Positions 21,193 through 32,990 of a stretch of DNA of 64,000 bases are shown here, piece after piece. The first letter of the stretch is position 1; each line of letters opens with the position of its first letter. Below the pieces are notes generated by a model, which saw only the letters and a list, made by a program, of their open reading frames with translations, was not told where the DNA came from and did no database searches. Origin of the DNA: Agapanthus africanus (taxonomy: Eukaryota > Streptophyta > Magnoliopsida > Asparagales > Amaryllidaceae). The position numbers and the translations under genes are program-made. The stretch spans positions 187,133,044-187,197,043 of the forward strand of contig CM057344.1 of NCBI GenBank assembly GCA_030015575.1, read 5' to 3'.

Positions 21193-23402
21193 TGTTGGAT
21201 ATAGTGCCCTCAAAGTCAATTATTGGATCGCAGGTACGTGATTGCAATGATTGAGGGAGGACCTATACCGATAGGACAGTCTTGCTCGAGATGATAGTAT
21301 GCTATCTGGTTTGTCTTTATCATCGTGTACATGCTTTAGTTCACTATTGCATGTTGATAGAGCCTATAGGATTCTTTCTTGACTGCCAGCAGTATGATGG
21401 CGATCATATACGTGGGAGCTGGGGTCTATAAGCACATCCTTAAAGTGTCCCTAGTCGTGGGAGTTTTCGAGACAGGGCATCGATACTCCAGAGTAGACTA
21501 GTGTATACAGTCGAGGCCCCGACGAGGGGCGGTGGCCGGTCTCACAAGCCATTGGTGTCAGTTGGTTCACCTAAGATGTATACAGGTGCTCATTGCGTTA
21601 TGAGTACACCGGACAGGATTCACCGAGAACATGCTAGTTGGTATTATACATATCGTCAGATAGCAGTTCCCTGGTGACATGTGTACAGGTTAGTCTGTCG
21701 ACCTGATATCGTCATTTGTCTCGTGTGAGTTCCTACTGTGCTTTGATTACTACCCTACCATGGCTCAAAGGAGTCGTGTAAACAGGTTTTAGTTGGGTAC
21801 AGTCCCGAGCCACATGGAGGCAGTGAGCGGATCGTCAGGGATTCGTCTCTCCCGGTATTGGGGGTGAGATCGTCCTGTGTTTAGGAGAGCCATTACACGA
21901 AATCCCTGGCCAGGGTAATCGAGATTTACTGGTAGGCATTCCAGTAGTTTCTCAGGATGTTCTGGGCTACTCTCCGACACGACTTATACCGCTATTGGGA
22001 GTCTGACGTTTACCAGCCCCTAGGCCCTATATGCGATACTCATAGACGAACGGACCGGACTATACGGATATTGTCACTGTCAGGCTCAGTAGGGTTTTTG
22101 GATAAGTTCGCTCGTCAGCTTCCCTTCCGTTCAATACATAGGCAACCGTTACGTACAGTTAGTACCTCTGACGTGCTAGTGGTTATACCCAGTGCCAATG
22201 TATTGATGAGTCATTAGAGTCCCCCACAGATAGTTTCCCAAGTTCGGGCGAAACGTAGTAGAGGCCATATGGTTTTATGGCAGGGTTCGATCATATCCGT
22301 GCACACGGATCATGGTCGGACGAATAATACTAGCGGGCTTTGGTTTAAACCGGATCCTAGTATTATAATGTAGGAATATTTTTGTCTCTTTGCATTTGTA
22401 TTCGGTCGGAATACAAATGCAGGTATATATTTACAGTTGAGGTGTAATCCCGTAATTCTTTACGGGATTATTTTGTGAGTTGCCAGTTTTCTTTTTTCGT
22501 CTTAAACACCACCCTCTTTGTCTAATTCATGTGAGCATTGACCCAATCCTTTGCCCATCATTTGCACTAAAATTTGAGCTTGAACAGGGTCTGCATTTAT
22601 TTGGCATGGGGCTTGGCTTGTTTTAAATTGGCTTGGGCATGGTGTATGTTTAGTGGCTGACTTTTGGCACCAAGGGGTTCTCTGCAATTTTGGTGAAGCC
22701 CTGAAAACGCAGGTTTTTTTTGTGGTGCTGAAAAGGGTGAGCAAAGGAATTGTTTTGGTGGCTGATTCTGAGTTCAGGGGGTTCCTTGCAATTTCGCAAG
22801 CCTTTAAAATGCAAGGTTTTTTTTGTGGTGGATGATTGATACACTCACTTGACTAATTCACACCATATATTGCAATTTCCAGAGAGCTTTTAAAAGCCCC
22901 CCTTCATTCTGGCTGCTGGTGGCCGAGCCATTGATCTTGGGCAATTTCCAGATAGCTCATTCTCTTTTCTCCAAGAAATTTCCATGCTCACAACATCCTT
23001 GGCAACTTCAATCTCCACCCGATTCGTCGGGAGTCTTGAGACAAAAGATCCTACACTCTCTCTACTTCAATCTTGGACATGTCGGCTGGCAAACTTCATG
23101 TCCGAGTTGCCTCGGTCTTGAGGCGGAAGCCCGTATACAGATTCATAGACGTGGTGCCATTTTGACGGGGGTGATCGGGGAGTGGACTTCGTCGGCGCAG
23201 CAGCGGAGAGCTTGGTGCGGAGATTAAAGATCGAAGGATACGTATCGATCAGTATAATCTTTCCAAACTCTTTTACAGTTTGCTAGTTTACGGTTAATGG
23301 AACGATTCAGGTATTTGGGCTGCGGTGGCGCCGGTTTCGCAAAAAGTTTTTGTTCCGCATTTGGTGTCGGTTAGACGGCCGGGGTGCCGCCGTACCCCAA
23401 CA
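21193..23402 (+). repeat. Copia-A 3' LTR
   Basis: 2,210 bp from TGTTGGATATAG to CCCCAACA, followed by the TSD TATCC. It is the uninterrupted reference for the 5' LTR. Conserved Copia-LTR blocks lie at 21448-21500, 21904-21915 (CCCTGGCCAGGG) and 22053-22065. Confidence 0.93.
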
Positions 23403-23589
23403 TATCCATATACAACACCTCCGCATGCGTATTACATCTCTGACGTCGGCGGAGTGGAACGTCAGCTCATCAAGATCTCATACGAACCTCTTACTCCACT
23501 TTTATCTAATGTCGACTGCTTCGGACTCGTCTCATCGTGGCTACATGGACTACGCTCCAACGACTATACTCGTATCTGGAGTCTCCTAA

Positions 23590-23930
23590 GCAATGCATCT
23601 CACCACAAAGCATCTGAATGAAGTCGAACCATTCGATCGATTCGTCAAAACCTCATAATCCCCCAAGAGCTTAACATCTTGGGTACAGTTTAATAGTATC
23701 GAATATATGCCACAGCACCGATGGACCAGCCGTAGAAGGGCAAACCCAAGCCTCACTAATGGCACCGCGGAACTGCCGCAAACCCTAAGGTTCAAAGGCT
23801 TTCACACGGTCATTATGTCGAGTTAGGATTTCATTCTTCTAGAGGGTTCATAGAATTGCTTGCATGTCTTTCCGAATACTTTAAACTTGGAATATGGGTT
23901 TCTGACATTCGATCGCCTTTGTCGACTCTC
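23590..23930 (-). other. Segment shared with the Copia-B leader, inverted
   Basis: On the minus strand it aligns with 54270-54660 of Copia-B. Shared stretches on the plus strand here include GACCAGCCGTAGAAGGGCAA, CTAAGGTTCAAA, GTCGAGTTAGG and ATTCTTCTAGAGGGT. Copia-A lacks it, although its leader is otherwise similar. It may be a fragment of another Copia that inserted in Tekay-2, or a sequence captured by both elements. Confidence 0.7.
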
Positions 23931-24219
23931 AACGTATCCGTGTGAAGTCGTCTCTATCTGAAATCAATCTATCTGATGACCTCACATCGGGGTAAGCGAA
24001 CGAACCATATGTCCTTGTCGTTCATCCTCGGGTGACTAGCGACCTTCTATCATATCTCTAAGTACAACTCGTACTGTAATAGCTCCAACATCTGGGGCAA
24101 TATCTCGTCGTTCGCAGCAACAACCGGCTCATTCGTCTGCACGCTGAACAGTGGCTCAATCATCATGAATAAGCGATACATCAATGGTCATCACATTCTT
24201 TCCGGCCTCTATCAGTGGC

Positions 24220-24423
24220 TCAATCCTCTGCTGCAAATCTGCACATCCGAGAAATCTCATACAGCGATCCATCAATCGCTCGTGGCGCAAAAACACAATA
24301 AAAAAACACATCTCTGCAATCGTGTGTCGCCAGAATTACGCCGAGGTCAGTCCTCGTTCGCGTTCGTGATGAGCTCGTGCTGACCGCAACTCTAGCCGTA
24401 GCTCTCTGTGCCCGTACAACCAT
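24220..24423 (-). pseudogene. gag: Tekay-2 gag N-terminal remnant
   Basis: Translated on the minus strand it begins MVVRAQRATARVAVSTSSSR and continues with an RTRTDLG stretch. This resembles the start of Tekay-1 gag (RAQRVAARAEIRVDSSETRT, then DPGS) and lies at the same distance from the PBS. The match then fades, and neither the gag core nor a zinc knuckle is visible. Gag forms the virus-like particle, so this copy is non-functional. Confidence is moderate because the match is short and arginine-rich. Confidence 0.5.
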
Positions 24424-24628
24424 GGTAATAAAACCATAACCTGTACCGATGAGGCTAGATCATAGGAAGGAATATAATACTGTGCAAAGAAATGTACATC
24501 CTAAGGCTTCTTAAGCGGAGTAGCGTATCGTAAGTATGCCGCGGAACATACCCACGGTACGTCACTCTACTTTAGTCACCCACTCCATCAACCAAGGGTC
24601 ATCCTACACTCCGAAGGTAAAACCTAAC

Positions 24629-24640
24629 GCTCTGATACCA
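24629..24640 (-). other. Tekay-2 PBS (tRNA-iMet)
   Basis: The minus strand reads TGGTATCAGAGC, four bases from the LTR edge at 24645. Confidence 0.9.
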
Positions 24641-24644
24641 ACTT

Positions 24645-27600
24645 TGTCACAACCCGAAAAGTATGGAACATGACCAGCACTTAAATTACGAAACGTCTCG
24701 AGGCGTACGTAATCTAAGTAAGCCGAAACCCAGAAATCCAAACCAAGTAAAGTAGTAGAGTGAAGGAAAAACCAATTTTAAAGCAAGAAGTTTAACCACA
24801 TCAGCCGAAATATGCATTTTTAAAATCTCAAGTCTTTTCTAAAAATTTCGGCAGAGTTTCCTTTGTAAATACTGACCCCAAACGGGTACAAAACCTGATA
24901 AAACATATATAATGAATAAGGGCATCCCCAAGTGGGAGCTAGCTCTTCGTCAATCGACGGACAAAACCACACAAGGCAATATAATATACAACGCCAAGGG
25001 CGAGGATCAAATCTCAAAAGGAAACTCAAAAATCACCAAGAAAACCATAATAATACAATACGCGACTCTAAGGTCGAAAGAATACACTGGTCTTCTATGT
25101 CTAACAAATAAACAAGTCTGGTTTTCTATTTCTCTTAAATATACAATCTGGTTGATGAAGTTTTACTAGATACAAGTGAATAATAATATACAATGGTGGT
25201 CCTGATGCAATAGATTCTACCTACCAAAGCAATCACCTGGAAGGAACAGTGTGCCAGCAAAGCCGCAACGAAACCTGTACGGCAAAACCTGCAAGGAACT
25301 GTGGCACAACGGGGGTGAGTTGCCAACTCGTGAGTAGAAAACATCTACGAGCAGAAATCGCATGAATAACGCAATCCTAGGTCACATCAGGTAATATCCT
25401 CAAATAAATATGACCGGAAGCATAATATAATGGTAAGGGTAAACATCTATCCATATAGTGTGGTACCAAGAACTCGTGTCAGTGCCTCAGATAACAACAT
25501 GTCCCTAATATAAGGTACAAATGTCAGGTAGCAATATGTCACTAAAATGGTATGCAGATGCATGTAATGAGAACAAAGTAAATCATGAATCAAAGAACTG
25601 TTTTTCTTTATTTAATGAGATTTCTATATGTATATCAATCGGTTATCACCAATGAAATCAATAGAGAAATCAGTGTCAAGCATCGATACAAAACATAAAT
25701 GTCAGTATCTCAATATCAATTCTTAATATCTCTGTATCTCAAATCTCAATATCTCTGTATCTCAAATCTCAATATCTCGGGCTCCGTCAGTCCGGATCGG
25801 CCCATATCATCAATCATATGACCACGACGGTATCCTCCGGATATCCGCCGCGTCAGGTAAAATCACCGGAAGGCAGTCTGCCCCTGCCGGGCTCATCGTC
25901 TACACCTCGATCTTCTTGCCCCGAGATACCTAACCGGGTCCACCATGTACCCACAGATGGTTCATCCAACTCCTCGAATCGGGTCTCCAAATCCATCTTA
26001 TAACCGAGAAAACATCATGGTGGACGACTCATACATCACGAGAAAACCACACTTTTCATTTTAAAAAAAGAGAGAGAGGGAGAGAGAAGTTTTTATATAT
26101 ATTCTTGCGGTTTTCTCCCAAATCCAGGAAATCTCATGAAAATTCGAAATCCAATCATCAATAGCAAGTAAACAGTGAATATCGGCATAAACTCCATAAG
26201 ACTGCATAATCAATGAATACATGAATGCATCTGATATCATGCAATGAATGCAATAGTTAAACTAGCATCTGAAAGCTATATCATATTGCAACTATCAACT
26301 TAGCAAGTTATGTCAAGAATAGTATTTTCTAAAGTGTACGTGACATGGCAATTACCGATGAAGATGTGTGTGAGCCGGCAAGCAAGTGTATGTGGAGCAT
26401 ACGCATCATCGGTAATGGTGCTGGTGTCTTGACAACGGGGTTTCATGATAATTACTGATAACATATGCACGAACATGAAATGCGATGAAACATCATGAAA
26501 TGTACAGAAAGTGATGTAGTAACAGCAACACTGAAACATACCTACCCAAAATACGAGTCATACAAATCAGGTATTTAAAGTACTCACAATTCTCTACTTT
26601 TGAAAACAAGTATGACCCGAGCCCAGTCAAAGGGTAAGGAAATCTACCTAAATCTGAGTCGATCTATATATATCTAGTAGTCGGTGATCTCGCCTCAATA
26701 GTATCATGTATGATACAACATATCCTATGGCATCCTCGAGTCAAGAGGGTGGATCTAACATCATAAATATATCTCGTACGGTAAATCTATCGTACGGCAT
26801 CCCAATTCTGGGTACGGGTCAATTATCACATTTTATGTCATTATTCATCAAGTATCATCATCATCACCAATCGTGAACAGGGGTACTGATCTAGGTCTAG
26901 AAAATACTAATATCATCAATATAATCATGATCTGACTACTGATCTACAGCCCCATACAATCCGATGTCATCAATACATATCATCATATAGAAGTATACAT
27001 CGCCCAATGCGATCTATTATAAATACCTTGACATATCCTATCTCATATCTCGATCATATGTCAACTATCATAAATATAACATCATCCACATAGTACGTCG
27101 TCCAACGATCCGCTATAAAATCATGACATATCTTGGTCACACCTTAATTATCTCACGACATCATGCTCGATCATATCAACTCAATCCCAAGTATCAAATA
27201 ACATTCTCGTCATCCAAGCATATGAATATACCAGTACAAATATGTCCCAAAACGCACAAGGATAACAATGTAAGCTAGTATGTGTATGTGCGTGTATGCA
27301 AACCTTTACTCTAGGGTTTCGGGACTAAGAAAATTGACTAGAGTCATTTCATCAAATTCTCGCTAACACTAAACCCATGATCACCTAAAACTCCTTTTGC
27401 TAAGTGTTCAATCTCTCCATATCATATAAAAGCATATCTATAACATATCATATCATTTCTTAAGACTTTGCGGGGGTGCTATACGCCATCCACCCGACTT
27501 CTCCCCGTAGATATAAATCTACTCACACTGCTTCTTGTGTGCCGATGCCGATGTCGCCATCTTCATCTTCAACGTCTCGACATCACGTGGGGTACCTACA

Positions 27601-27958
27601 TATATAACATAATCGCAATGCGTATTAAAATCACATCGAAAAACCAAAACGACACGCTAAGGCCTATAGGTTAGAACCTATGGACCACGCCTTCAAAATC
27701 ACCAAACCCTCGATATCGTCGTACAAACGTCAGATCATCGAGTTAAAACCAAATTCCAAAAATCCAGAATTCAAAATACGAGAAACGAAACACCGAATCA
27801 AAATAGCAACTATTGAAAATGGTCCCAGATTTTACCCTAGGTCAAATTAGACAATTTTGCATATGCCAAGGGTCTAGATTACAGGATATGGACCTACAGA
27901 ACAAGCACGAAACAAAATGGACCAGGTCTGGCCGCAATTTGCGGCCAGAAGGGATTTA
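24645..27958 (-). repeat. Tekay-2 right (5') LTR, first segment
   Basis: Plus-strand start TGTCACAACCCG. It is split at 27958 by Tekay-1 and resumes at 48804. The two parts give an LTR of about 4.4 kb, comparable to the right LTR of Tekay-1 (4.2 kb), with which it shares the outer block (AAGTAAGCCGAAACCCAGAA) and the GGCTCCGTC..GTCCGGATCGGCCC block. A short tandem repeat of ATCTCTGTATCTCAAATCTCA is at about 25725-25785, and a GA-rich tract is at 26068-26088. Confidence 0.88.
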
Positions 27959-28154
27959 TGTCATGGCCCAAAGTTCGGCCCGTGACCGACACTTAACCAC
28001 GCAACGTCTACAGGCGTAACGCGACTAAGTAAGCCGAAACCCAGAAATCAAAACCATTAAAACTAATGAGTGTTAAAACATTTAATAGAAACATTTGTTA
28101 AAACATTTAGGAAACCTTAAGTAATTTAGTAAAATTCTTTAAAACCTATGTCAA

Positions 28155-28390
28155 CAGATAACATCTATATGATGAGCTGGATGCGCAATAATCATGCAAC
28201 AGGTGCGATCTAATAACATCTCAATATGATGAGCAGGGTATGCAATAATCATGCATAGCAAATGCAATCTAATAACATCTATATAGGATGAGCAGGGTAT
28301 GCAATAATCATGCATAGCAAATGCAGTCTAATAATATCTATATAGGATGAGCAGGGTATGCAATAATCGTGCATAGCAAGTGTACTCTAT
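28155..28390. repeat. Tandem repeat, about 59-bp period, Tekay-1 3' LTR
   Basis: About four units of the form TAATAACATCTATATAGGAT followed by GAGCAGGGTATGCAATAATC, starting near 28155, 28211, 28270 and 28329. The same array is at about 45355-45590 in the 5' LTR. Confidence 0.85.
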
Positions 28391-29214
28391 CAGGTACTAC
28401 AGATACAGGATGCGATGTATAACACTGATTGCTGAGCATGAGAATAAATAACATCTACACGGAATGTCAATGTGGAAAATAACCGGTGTCCATCAATACA
28501 CCCAAATCCTAGTAAAACTCAGGCGCCGTCACTCTAATCGGCCCTCAAATCCAGTAAACCTCATAGAATCGTGAGTGCCCAACATCGGTACTCGAAATAT
28601 CATAAAATAATCGTGTCCAGTATCGACACGCAAATCCTCAAGTATCGGGCTCCGTCGGTCCGGATCGGCCCACGGGCTCCGTCTGCGAAATCGGCCCTCG
28701 GCCCAGACAGTACGGGTCGGCCCGTATCCATCTCTCAGCTCTGGTCAGTATCCTCCGGATAACCGCCAGTACCAACCAATCACCGGTAGGTAGTAGTCCC
28801 TCCGCCGGGCTCACCGTTTAACAATACGAGTCTTCTTGCCCCGGGGTACCATATCGGGTCCACCATGTACCCGCAATCGGTGCCTACCACTCCTCGAATC
28901 GGGTATACTCACACAAGCTCTCTGGAACCGAGAAAACTCATGGTGGACGCACTGAAATATCATATCAAGAGAAACCGGGCTTTTTAAAACAGTGCGTATT
29001 TTCTTAAAATAATACCAAAGTTCTCAAATCCAGAAATCCTATAAATCCAAACTCAATGCGTAAATCCATGCAATGTGTCGTATGACACTAAGAGTAAAAA
29101 GGGAAAACCGCTCTTTTAAAAGGATCCAGTTTTGAAAATATCTCATGCGGTCCCTATATTTTTGAAACAAGTCAATATCATCCATGTATATAACATATGT
29201 ATGGGTATAGGTAT

Positions 29215-29590
29215 GGATGTGCAAATGGATATATACGCGAATATGAGTGTGCCAATGTATATTTGCACTGGTATGAATATACAGTGTGCATGTACGCAAG
29301 TATGAAGATATCAATATATGTGTGCACCAGTACGAATATACAGGGTGCATGTGTGCAAGTATGAAGATATCAATATATGTGTGCGCTGGTATGAATATAC
29401 AGTGTGCATGTGCTCAAGTATGAAGATATCAATATATGTGTGCACTGGTATGAATATACAGTGTGCATGTGCACAAGTATGAAGATATCAATATATGTGT
29501 GCACTGGTATGAATATACAGTGTGCATGTGCGCAAGTATGAAGATATCAATATAGGTATATATATGCCGATATGCGATAAAGTCATGACC
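29215..29590. repeat. 59-bp minisatellite, Tekay-1 3' LTR (about 5-6 units)
   Basis: GTATGAAGATATCAATATAT recurs at 29300, 29359, 29418, 29477 and 29536, exactly 59 bp apart, with degenerate units upstream. Open frames across it are by-products of the period. Confidence 0.92.
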
Positions 29591-30724
29591 ATCATCAATG
29601 ATGCGATAGTCAATACGATATATAATTTGTTGCAATCCTATAGTGCGAGTGTCATGGCAATCACTAACGGTGTGAGTGTAACATGCAAATAGTACTCGTG
29701 CAGCTTGAACCGTTAGTGACAGTGCAGTGCTCTATAACTACCATTTCTATATGCAACAAGGAAGATATGCTACAATAGTACATATAAACATCCACGACTA
29801 AAATATCCTATCACACCCTGATGCTTAACGCCATACGGGCGATTTCACCGTAGATCTTAAATCTACTCACTTGGCCTCGTGCTAAGCGTAGCCGACCACT
29901 TGCTTCCCTTTCTTTGCGGCGTCCGACATACTCGCCTGCGAACCTAGAATTTACACAAAGAATCCATAAAAGTAAAATCCTACAAAAACGCGATATCGAA
30001 ATCAAACGAGAAACTCGCGTTGCGAGCTAAACGCGCGTGTGTCCGATACGCTAGATCGTGTATATACGCGTCTTAAACTACCCTGACCCTCGCGACATGC
30101 TGGCACACAGAACCCACTCACGTATCACACGTGTCGCGCAAACTAAACGTATTGGAAAAACGATATAACGCTCCAGATTTTGACACGGGCACCAAAGTGA
30201 AAAGTTGCATATGCCAAACTACATAACTACACAGCAGACTACCCTAGACCCAACCCCAGCACCTAACCCCCTTATCTGGCCGCAAATTGCGGCCAGAACG
30301 AATAAAATTGCGGCCTGGGTGTGGGATTATGGGATTGTGCTTCGTGTGTGTGGTCTAGACCTAGTGTAAATGCTCCAGTTATCCCAGATTTTCTCTGAAG
30401 CAACCGGGTCTACAGCAGATCACAGAAAGGCCAATATTTGCTTTAAAACGTTAAATTTACACCAATAAGAAACCCTTTGGTATTTTAGTGAAATCTGGGG
30501 TTAAATCTCAGTTTAAGGGCCTAATAGCACTTAGCTAAGTTAATCTAACCATCAATATCACTACTTGGGCAAAAACTTCACACAAATCACCATTTTAGCA
30601 CTAAAACGCACATTTAGCACTAATCGAAGCTAATTAACACATAAGTTTAGCAACAAAGAAGTTAAGCCTAAGAAGTATACCTCACTTGACTCTAGGTACA
30701 AGGAGAAGGAGGAGAAGAAGAAGG

Positions 30725-30880
30725 GAAGGGCTGTGCTTGTTGTTGCTGTTGCTGCTTGCTACTGCTGTTGCTATATGTTGCTGCTGTTGCTGCCTGAAGC
30801 TGCTGCTGCTTGTGCTGATGCTACTGGTGCTGTTGCTGAGACTGCTGGTGCTGCTGTGGCTTCTGCTACTGCTGCTATAG
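30725..30880. repeat. CTG/TTG-rich imperfect trinucleotide tract, Tekay-1 3' LTR
   Basis: A run of GCT, GTT and CTG triplets, repeated at 48190-48347 in the 5' LTR. Frames through it give poly-Leu or poly-Ser/Gln and are not genes. Confidence 0.85.
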
Positions 30881-31338
30881 GTGTTGTGTGAGTGTGTATG
30901 AGGGAGAGTGAGAGAGATGTGAGGAAAAAAAGAGTGTCTGAAAAAAAAGGCAAACAATGAGAGGTATGAGAGAGTCAACCCCCCTTCTCTCTCCTCATTA
31001 AATGAGAGCATGGCTCAAGCCATGATGCCTATTCTCTCTCTCTCTCTCCAAGTCAACCAAAACTAAATCATTTTTCATATAAAAAAAACAATTAACCAAA
31101 ACACCTAATAAAAATTTAAATTGGCCTAACAAAATGGTTAGTCCACCATGGTTGGTAATCATGGTCTAACCCTAATTTAACCCTAGTTTACATGCACATG
31201 TGTGTGCAAGCCTAAATAAATTCTAATAAAATATTCATTAAATTTGATAAAATATTTGGAAATCGCTTTGGTAAACTTTTTATTAAAAACCATATATTTG
31301 AGTATAATTAGCCACTAATCACATCCTAAGGTGTTACA

Positions 31339-31350
31339 ATCTTCCCCCTT
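31339..31350 (-). other. Tekay-1 polypurine tract
   Basis: The minus strand reads AAGGGGGAAGAT, immediately upstream of the 3' LTR. Confidence 0.88.
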
Positions 31351-31351
31351 A

Positions 31352-31725
31352 AAGAAATTCGTCCTCGAATTTAAAAAATATAAAGCTACGCGTACCTTCA
31401 AAGAGTTGAGGGAATTTCTTCCGCATCTCGCCCTCGGCCTCCCAAGTGATCTCTTCACCATTTGGGTTGCGCCAAAGCACCTCCACAGATGGCAAGACCT
31501 TCGATCGAAATTTCTTCACCTGCCGGTCCAATATCACGACTGGTTGCTCGGTGAACGAAAGATCGCGCTCGAGCTGAACGGTCTGATGCTAAATCATGTG
31601 AGAAGGGTCATGTAGGTATCTGCGAAGCATCGACACATGGAAAATGGGGTGAACATCTGGGAAGTCAGGTGGAAGAGCCAAACGATATGCTACTGCGCCC
31701 ACACGCTCGAGGATCTCGAAGGGAC
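31352..31725 (-). pseudogene. pol: Tekay-1 integrase tail and chromodomain-like C-terminus
   Basis: On the minus strand it reads [20 protein letters not shown], the conserved region before chromovirus chromodomains. After an in-frame TAG where CAG is expected it continues QPVVILDRQVKKFRSKVL and then VLWRNPNGEEITWEAEGEMR, ending KKFPQLFEG. The VLWR..GEEITWE pattern is the chromodomain-like fold of Tekay elements, thought to steer integration to marked chromatin. The open part is 31349-31537. It lies directly downstream of the integrase core and upstream of the PPT. The TAG looks like a C-to-T change and would remove the targeting domain. Confidence 0.78.
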
Positions 31726-32990
31726 CTATGAATCTGGGGCTAAGCTTCCCTTCTGTCTAAACCTCATCACCCCCTTCATCGGAGAGACCCTCAGAAAAAC
31801 GTGATCGCCAACTGCGAACTCTAATCTGCAGCGGCGTCTATCGGCATACGATTTTTGCCTGCTCTGAGATGTCCTCATCCTATCTCGAATCAGCTGTATC
31901 TTCTCGGTCGTCTCCTGTACGATCAGCGGCCCCAAAATACTGCTCTCACTGAGCTCTGTCCAACAGACAGGCGATCTACATCTCTTCCCATACAGGGTCT
32001 CGAAAGGTGCCATCTGAATAGTATCCTGAAAACTATTGTTGTAGGAGAACTCCACTAAGGGTAAATGATGATCCCAGCTACCACCAAAGTCTAAAATGCA
32101 CGCTCGGAGCATGTCCTCGAGAGTCTGAATAGTCTGCTCTGACTGGTCGTCGGTCTACGGATGAAATGCTGTGCTGAAACTCAAGCGGGTGCCTAAAGCC
32201 TCCTGAAGCCTCTGCCATAGTCGGCTGGTAAACTGGGGTGCCTCGGTCGGACACGATATATGTCGGGACTCCATGCAGTCGTACGATCTCGTCGATATAT
32301 ATATCTGGGCATACTGAGCAAATCCGAAAGTCGTCTTCACCGGCAGGAAGTGAGCCGCTTTCATCAAACGATCCATGATCACCCAAATGGAGTTATACCC
32401 TCGCCTACTCCTGGGTAGACCTACAACGAAATCCATAGAAATCTGCTCCCATTTCCACTCTGAAACGGGTAACGGCTGTAGCTCTCCCGCTGGCCTCTGG
32501 TGCTCGGCTTTGACTTGCTGACAAGTCAGGCATCTCGACACGAAGTCTGTGATGTCCTTCTTCATTCCGTCCCACCAGTAAACATCTCTCATATCATGGT
32601 ACATCTTGGTGGAACCCGGATGAACACTGTACACCGATCGATGTGCCTCCTCAAGAATCTCACGCCGCAGTCCCTCAACATCTGGTACGCACAGTCTAGT
32701 CCTAAATCACAGTATCCCCTGATCATCAATCACGAACTCGGAAAATCTGCCCTGTCCGATTTGTGCCATGATCTCTGAACAACGGTCATCACTGTACCGT
32801 GCCTCATGTATACGGTCAAGTAACAGTGGGCGTGCACGAACATGCGCAAGCTGTCCCCCGATCGGCATGAACTCGAACTGCATTCGGCTGTCGCATAAAA
32901 TCTGCCAATCTGCCGATGACTGCCTCTGCACTGCGCTCAATCAAGATAGACTACCCCGGGCCTCCTGCTCAAAGCATCCGCTACTACATT
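31726..32990 (-). pseudogene. pol: Tekay-1 integrase, broken
   Basis: The HHCC region (HPGSTKMYHDMRDVYWWDGM, then CLTCQQVKAEHQRP) lies at about 32530-32634. The catalytic core starts ISMDFVVGLPRSRRGYNSIW and continues into the second aspartate segment (PTYIVSDRGTPVY) in another frame. The last part, 31726-32112, reads MLRACILDFGGSWDHHLPLV and APFETLYGKRCRSPVCW. At least two frameshifts (about 32170 and 32300) and an in-frame TGA near 32706 (CGA expected) interrupt it. Integrase inserts the cDNA into the genome; this copy cannot be translated whole. Confidence 0.85.

Larger units (their letters stand above)
11486..23402 (+). mobile_element. Copia-A, Ty1/Copia retrotransposon, degenerate
   Basis: A complete LTR-to-LTR insertion flanked by TATCC at 11481-11485 and 23403-23407. 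5' LTR 11486-15942 (interrupted by a solo LTR), PBS 15943-15955, degenerate interior, PPT 21182-21192, 3' LTR 21193-23402. Little coding sequence survives. A trace of the RNaseH C-terminus lies just upstream of the PPT. The Tork/Angela assignment is by leader similarity to Copia-B, which keeps protein motifs. Confidence 0.88.
23408..24628 (-). other. Tekay-2 interior, 5' side: leader and decayed gag
   Basis: Next to the PBS, about 24440-24628, the sequence resembles the Tekay-1 leader (44440-44567). Further left is a gag remnant (24220-24423), and 23590-23930 is a segment shared with the Copia-B leader. The remaining parts are unassigned. Confidence 0.6.
27959..31338 (-). repeat. Tekay-1 3' LTR
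   Basis: 3.38 kb, plus-strand TGTCATGGCCC to ...GGTGTTACA. Relative to the 5' LTR it lacks a segment of about 580 bp (44770-45345 there) and has fewer units of the 59-bp array. Confidence 0.93.

Noticed and set aside
24645-27236. Search for a host gene in the long LTR interval
   Set aside because: The sequence is colinear in part with Tekay-1 LTRs and has stops in all frames; no exon-like segment is seen.
28155-28390. Regular repeats with spacers, considered as a CRISPR-like array
   Set aside because: The repeat fills the whole 59-bp period, so there are no unique spacers, and the context is a plant LTR.
30682-31011. Frames of 60-109 codons giving poly-Leu, poly-Ser or poly-Gln products (also 48142-48471)
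   Set aside because: They follow an imperfect CTG/TTG repeat inside the Tekay-1 LTRs, appear in several frames on both strands and match no protein family.
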